From: JAAYED01 sp040772225 | Lineage (GTDB): Bacteria > Chloroflexota > Anaerolineae > UBA1429 | DNA length: 64,000 bases | Assembly (NCBI GenBank): GCA_040772225.1 | Contig: JAXGYO010000002.1 | Coordinates: 1,364,001 to 1,428,000 of the forward strand | Direction: 5' to 3' | Part shown: in pieces, positions 60,740-64,000 of the stretch | Numbering within the stretch: position 1 is the stretch's first letter | Layout: each line of letters begins with the position of its first letter | The notes under the pieces: generated by a model | Seen by the model: the letters and a program-made list of their open reading frames with translations, nothing else | The model's database searches: none | Told to the model about the DNA's origin: nothing | Program-made: the position numbers and the translations under genes

Positions 60740-61378
60740 ATGGACTACAAAGAAACGATCTTCAAAGGGATACTCGAGGGTGATATGCCGACCGTCGAGG
60801 AGGCCACTCAGGGCGCCCTGGACGATGGGATGTCTCCAGGGGAGATCCTGAACCAGGCCATGATCCCGGCCATGGATGAGGTCGGGCGCCTGTTTGAGGA
60901 GAACGAGTACTATGTTCCCGAACTGTTGATCGCGGCACGCGCCATGAAGGCGGGTCTTTCCATCCTTCGGCCTCACCTGGTAGCGACCGGGATTGAACCC
61001 AAGGGAAGGGTAGCCCTGGGGACCGTCAAGGGCGACCTGCACGACATCGGCAAGAACCTGGTAGGCATCATGATCGAAGGCGCCGGCTTTGAGGTCGTGG
61101 ACCTCGGCGTAGACGTCGGCCCGGACCAGTTCGTGCGCGCGGTAGCCGACCAGAACGTTTCGGTTATTGGGCTGTCTGCCTTGCTCACCACGACCATGCC
61201 CAGCATGCAACGGACGATCGATGCGCTCAAGGAAGCCGGCTTGCGGGACAAGGTCAAGGTGATCATCGGTGGCGCACCGGTAACGCAGCGCTATGCCGAT
61301 GAGATCGGTGCGGATGGCTACAGTCGCGACGCGGCCGCCGCCGCCAAACTCGTGAAGCAGTTGCTGGGCGTAGACTAG
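60740..61378 (+). CDS. Corrinoid (cobalamin-binding) methyltransferase protein
   Basis: The 212-residue protein has an N-terminal helical cap (about 1-85, PVPELLIAARAMKAGL-like) and a Rossmann B12 domain with the lower-ligand motif GDLHDIGKNL. GLSALLTTTM and VIIGGAPVT follow. It is the size of the corrinoid proteins that carry methyl groups in methanol, methylamine or methoxyaromatic pathways (MtbC-like). No methyltransferase is next to it, so the substrate is unknown. CGGAGG lies 10 bases before ATG 60740. Confidence 0.88.
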   Translation: MDYKETIFKGILEGDMPTVEEATQGALDDGMSPGEILNQAMIPAMDEVGRLFEENEYYVPELLIAARAMKAGLSILRPHLVATGIEPKGRVALGTVKGDLHDIGKNLVGIMIEGAGFEVVDLGVDVGPDQFVRAVADQNVSVIGLSALLTTTMPSMQRTIDALKEAGLRDKVKVIIGGAPVTQRYADEIGADGYSRDAAAAAKLVKQLLGVD

Positions 61379-61542
61379 ATCTCCAGAGCAGTCGCAGCGG
61401 ACAGGGCGCGACCGTCCGAGCAAGCAGGAAAAACCGCCGATGTTCGCGTCACCAGCTCGCAGTGCTGGCCGGTGGCATGAGCATCGGCATTGACTATTGC
61501 ATCTGCAGTTGGCCGCAGCGCTGCCTCAGGTAGGAAAGCACC

Positions 61543-62580
61543 ATGTCAGATCGGATCGTCTCTCCTGGCCTCCAGGGCGAGGAGGGATTGCTAGAATCAA
61601 GCCTGCGACCGCGCAGCCTGGCGGAGTATATCGGCCAGCAACGGGTCGTGGAGAATCTTCAGGTCGCCCTGCAGGCAGCGCAGGGTCGAGGCGAACCGTT
61701 GGACCATGTGTTGCTCCATGGCCCCCCGGGGCTGGGCAAAACCACGTTGGCCTACGTAATCGCCGCAGAGATGGGCGTAAACGTCAAGGTTACCTCTGGA
61801 CCTGTCGTCGAGCGGCCGGGCGACCTCGCGGCCATTCTGACCAACCTTCGACAGGGGGATATTCTCTTTGTCGATGAGGTCCATCGCCTGAGTCGCACGG
61901 TGGAGGAAGTCCTCTACCCCGCCATGGAGGACTATTGTCTCGATCTGATGATCGGCAAAGGCCCCGCGGCACGCAGCATCCGGCTCAACCTGCCCCACTT
62001 TACGCTGATCGGCGCCACCACGCGGATCGCACTGCTTACCTCACCTCTACGCGATCGTTTCGGGGTGATGTACCGCCTCGATTTCTATGACCATGAAGCA
62101 ATGCGCAGCATCGTACACCGCTCGGCCGCTATCCTGGGTATCCCGATCGACGGACCGGGGGCCGACGAGATCGCCACCCGTGCCCGGGGAACGCCGCGCG
62201 TGGCAAACCGCCTGCTCAAGCGCGTGCGCGACTATGCCGAGGTGCGCGGCACGGGGGTGATCGACCGTGAAACCGCCAGCGCCGCCCTGTCGTTGCTTCA
62301 GGTCGATGGGTTGGGTCTGGATGAGTCTGATCGGCGCGTGCTCCAAACGCTTATCGAAAAGTTTGACGGGGGGCCCGTCGGGCTGGACACACTGTCAGCG
62401 GCTCTGAACGAGGATGCCGATACCATCATGGATGTCTATGAGCCGTACCTGATCCAGATGGGGTTCCTGGAACGAACACCCCGTGGGCGCATGACCACGC
62501 GTCACGCTTATGAACACCTTGGCCTGCCTTACATTGCGCCGAACGCGCCAAGAGGCTCCCCGCAGGAGACGCTCTTCTAA
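61543..62580 (+). CDS. ruvB: Holliday junction branch migration helicase RuvB
   Basis: The 345-residue AAA+ protein has the usual order: RSLAEYIGQQRVVENL, Walker A HGPPGLGKTTLAYVIA, Walker B FVDEVHRLS, and the C-terminal winged helix (EPYLIQMGFLERTPRGRM). It drives branch migration with RuvA. Its stop shares a base with the queH start (TAATG). The queH-queA neighbours form a common ruvB-queA block. Confidence 0.96.
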   Translation: MSDRIVSPGLQGEEGLLESSLRPRSLAEYIGQQRVVENLQVALQAAQGRGEPLDHVLLHGPPGLGKTTLAYVIAAEMGVNVKVTSGPVVERPGDLAAILTNLRQGDILFVDEVHRLSRTVEEVLYPAMEDYCLDLMIGKGPAARSIRLNLPHFTLIGATTRIALLTSPLRDRFGVMYRLDFYDHEAMRSIVHRSAAILGIPIDGPGADEIATRARGTPRVANRLLKRVRDYAEVRGTGVIDRETASAALSLLQVDGLGLDESDRRVLQTLIEKFDGGPVGLDTLSAALNEDADTIMDVYEPYLIQMGFLERTPRGRMTTRHAYEHLGLPYIAPNAPRGSPQETLF

Positions 62581-63365
62581 TGTCCGTCACAGTACAGGAC
62601 AGCAAAGGTCGCACCCTCTCGCCTTGTTCGCTTGAGCGGGCCGAGAGCCTGGTGGCGACAGGCACCGCAGAATGGGTCACGGCGAGCCCGGCCGTGATCA
62701 GGCTCCACCGTGCGGTCCAACTGCCAACGGTTTCGCCACCTGAACCTCATCCGCTGTCAGGTCGCAAGACGCTGTTGCACATCTGTTGCGGCCCTTGCGC
62801 CACCTTTACGGTGAACACGCTGCGAGCCGCTGGAGCCGTGTTGACAGGCTACTGGTACAATCCGAGTATCCACCCCTACTCTGAGCACGAGAGGCGTCGC
62901 GAATCGCTGGCCAGGTTCGCTGAACAGGTGGACCTTCCGATGATCTGGCACCCGGGCTATGAGATGACGGCCTTTTTTCACGCCGTCCACGGTCAGGAGC
63001 AGTTCGGGCTGCGATGCCGCGCCTGCTACCGTCTCAGGCTGGAGAGTACAGCCCGGGTGGCAGCGCAACAGGGCTTCGAGGCCTTTAGCACCACGTTGCT
63101 GATCAGCCCGTATCAGGACATTGAGAGCATTCGCTTGATTGGCGATGAACTCGCTACCAGGTACGGTGTTTCCTTTTACTGGGAAAACCTCCGTCGTGGA
63201 TTCAAGCAACACCACCAGTTGGCGCAGGACTATGGTCTCTACAGACAGCAGTATTGTGGCTGTGTCTACTCAGAGTGGGAAGCTCTCGATCGCGATGCGC
63301 CCACAGGCCGCCGCAACACCCCCAGGCGGGATATGCCGCAGCCGGGCCTTCAGGGTCGAGGCTGA
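62580..63365 (+). CDS. queH: Epoxyqueuosine reductase QueH with an N-terminal RRXRR-like domain
   Basis: The C-terminal 190 residues match QueH (DUF208): LLHICCGPCA, LRCRACYRLRLE and QYCGCVYSE hold the cysteine pairs of its iron-sulfur and metal sites. It completes queuosine in tRNA. The first 50 residues (KGRTLSPCSLERAESLV, then ASPAVIRLH) are additional. They resemble the RRXRR domain that often precedes HNH nucleases and is not part of standard QueH. Length is 261 residues instead of about 200. It is coupled to ruvB and followed by queA. Confidence 0.85.
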   Translation: MSVTVQDSKGRTLSPCSLERAESLVATGTAEWVTASPAVIRLHRAVQLPTVSPPEPHPLSGRKTLLHICCGPCATFTVNTLRAAGAVLTGYWYNPSIHPYSEHERRRESLARFAEQVDLPMIWHPGYEMTAFFHAVHGQEQFGLRCRACYRLRLESTARVAAQQGFEAFSTTLLISPYQDIESIRLIGDELATRYGVSFYWENLRRGFKQHHQLAQDYGLYRQQYCGCVYSEWEALDRDAPTGRRNTPRRDMPQPGLQGRG

Positions 63366-63435
63366 GCGCGGGCATGATTCTCCTATCACCCTTTGCGATC
63401 AGGGCCATCGGCAGGTCGCCACGCGCAGGCTGCTC

Positions 63436-64000
63436 ATGCTGACCTCCGAGTTCGACTATGACCTCCCGCCAGACCGCATTGCCCAGTCGCCCCTTGAGCC
63501 GCGCGACCGTTCGAAAATGCTCGTTCTGAATCGCGCCTCCGGCTCAATCGAGCACCGCACGTTTCGTGACATTCAAGAGTACCTGCGGCCGGGCGATGTG
63601 CTCGTCGCAAACCAAACGCGAGTCATTCCGGCGCGCCTCTATGCCCGCAAGCACCCCACAGGGGGCCGCGTAGAGTTGCTGCTCCTCTCCCGCGTCGACG
63701 CGCATTGCTGGGAAGCTCTGGTCAAAGGCAGACGGGCCGCCCCTGGGCAGCACCTGACGATCGGCGTCGGAGCTGAGCAGATTGCCGGCCAGATAGAAGC
63801 GATCACTCCCGGTGGCGGGCGCCTCGTAAGGTTTGAGAGGCCAATCGAGGAGCATCTCGAGGAACTGGGAGAGATGCCTCTCCCCCCCTACATTCATCAA
63901 GCACTGGCAGACAGGGAGCGTTACCAGACCGTGTATGCCCAGGTCTCCGGTTCGGTGGCCGCCCCTACGGCAGGCCTGCACTTTACGCCCAAGTTGCTTG
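63436..64000 (+). CDS. queA: S-adenosylmethionine:tRNA ribosyltransferase-isomerase QueA (C-terminus beyond window)
   Basis: The frame opens with ATG 63436 and runs off the right edge after 188 residues. LTSEFDYDLPPDRIAQSPLEPRDRSK-type start, VANQTRVIPARL, GRVELLLL and VAAPTAGLHFTP are QueA motifs. It attaches the epoxycyclopentane of queuosine. The Shine-Dalgarno is weak. Together with queH this gives the last steps of queuosine modification. Confidence 0.93.
   Translation, partial: MLTSEFDYDLPPDRIAQSPLEPRDRSKMLVLNRASGSIEHRTFRDIQEYLRPGDVLVANQTRVIPARLYARKHPTGGRVELLLLSRVDAHCWEALVKGRRAAPGQHLTIGVGAEQIAGQIEAITPGGGRLVRFERPIEEHLEELGEMPLPPYIHQALADRERYQTVYAQVSGSVAAPTAGLHFTPKLL

Noticed and set aside
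1..64000. tRNA, rRNA, CRISPR, IS elements and riboswitches
   Set aside because: Scanned by eye. No cloverleaf, repeat-spacer array, transposase or recognisable riboswitch core was found; a covariance-model search would be more reliable.

Overview
This is 64 kb of dense, high-GC bacterial chromosome with about 60 protein genes, short intergenic gaps and no tRNA, rRNA, CRISPR array, insertion sequence or phage gene that I could see. The gene set suggests a saccharolytic member of the Chloroflexota (Anaerolineae-like). The basis is minC-minD without minE inside an mreBCD cluster, a single-gene chlD-type chelatase with a poly-A frameshift site, many sugar-acid and glycoside genes, and FAS1, DUF4139 and UMF1-type proteins. 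This placement is inference and needs a marker-gene phylogeny. Promoters are of the housekeeping sigma type. Many have a 17-bp spacer, and several have a TGnTATACT-like extended -10.

Layout. 1-7.4 kb: a truncated L-fucose/arabinose isomerase-family gene; an Rrf2 regulator with cysteine synthase and a NifU/IscU-like scaffold; a carboxylesterase; a sugar isomerase/epimerase; a QueG-like iron-sulfur protein. 7.5-14.9 kb, minus strand: a secreted DUF2680-like protein, then a five-gene operon (mandelate-racemase-type dehydratase, divergent glycerate 2-kinase, divergent enolase paralog, TPP-dependent enzyme, alpha/beta hydrolase). 15-21 kb: TGS GTPase, cold-shock/DUF1294 membrane protein, FAS1 lipoprotein, RmuC, esterase and HAD phosphatase. 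21-28.6 kb, minus strand: KDPG aldolase, KDG kinase, amidohydrolase, a TauE/SafE permease coupled to a 40-residue membrane protein, an MFS transporter, a PIG-L deacetylase and a phosphoesterase. 28.7-32 kb: holA, an AbiEi-like wHTH protein, rsfS and ndk. 32.4-42 kb, minus strand: a growth and division cluster mreB-mreC-mreD-PBP2-minC-minD-rodA-gltX-TPR.

42-49 kb, plus strand: a small membrane protein, an ECF sigma/anti-sigma pair, the chlI/chlD chelatase gene with an A9 slippery run, a DMT transporter fused to a PAP2-like domain, and a DUF4139 exported protein. 49-51.4 kb, minus strand: araD overlapping a TGS-uridine-kinase. 51.6-57.4 kb, plus strand: GH3 glycosidase, CE1-type esterase, DapA-family lyase and a MalK-type ATPase. 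57.4-64 kb: UMF1 transporter, two membrane proteins (PH/DUF1648 and DUF92), a corrinoid protein, then ruvB-queH-queA, with queA cut by the window edge.

How the genes fit together. Two clusters look like routes for sugar acids. One (21-24 kb) is a recognisable Entner-Doudoroff lower branch: KDG to KDPG to pyruvate plus glyceraldehyde-3-phosphate. The other (9-15 kb) pairs an acid-sugar dehydratase with paralogs of glycerate kinase and enolase that have lost phosphate-side motifs, plus a TPP enzyme; I could not match it to a pathway I know, and it is the best candidate for an undescribed system. The chlD frameshift site is the clearest unusual genetic mechanism. The GH3/esterase/lyase/ATPase operon and araD point to plant-polysaccharide breakdown.
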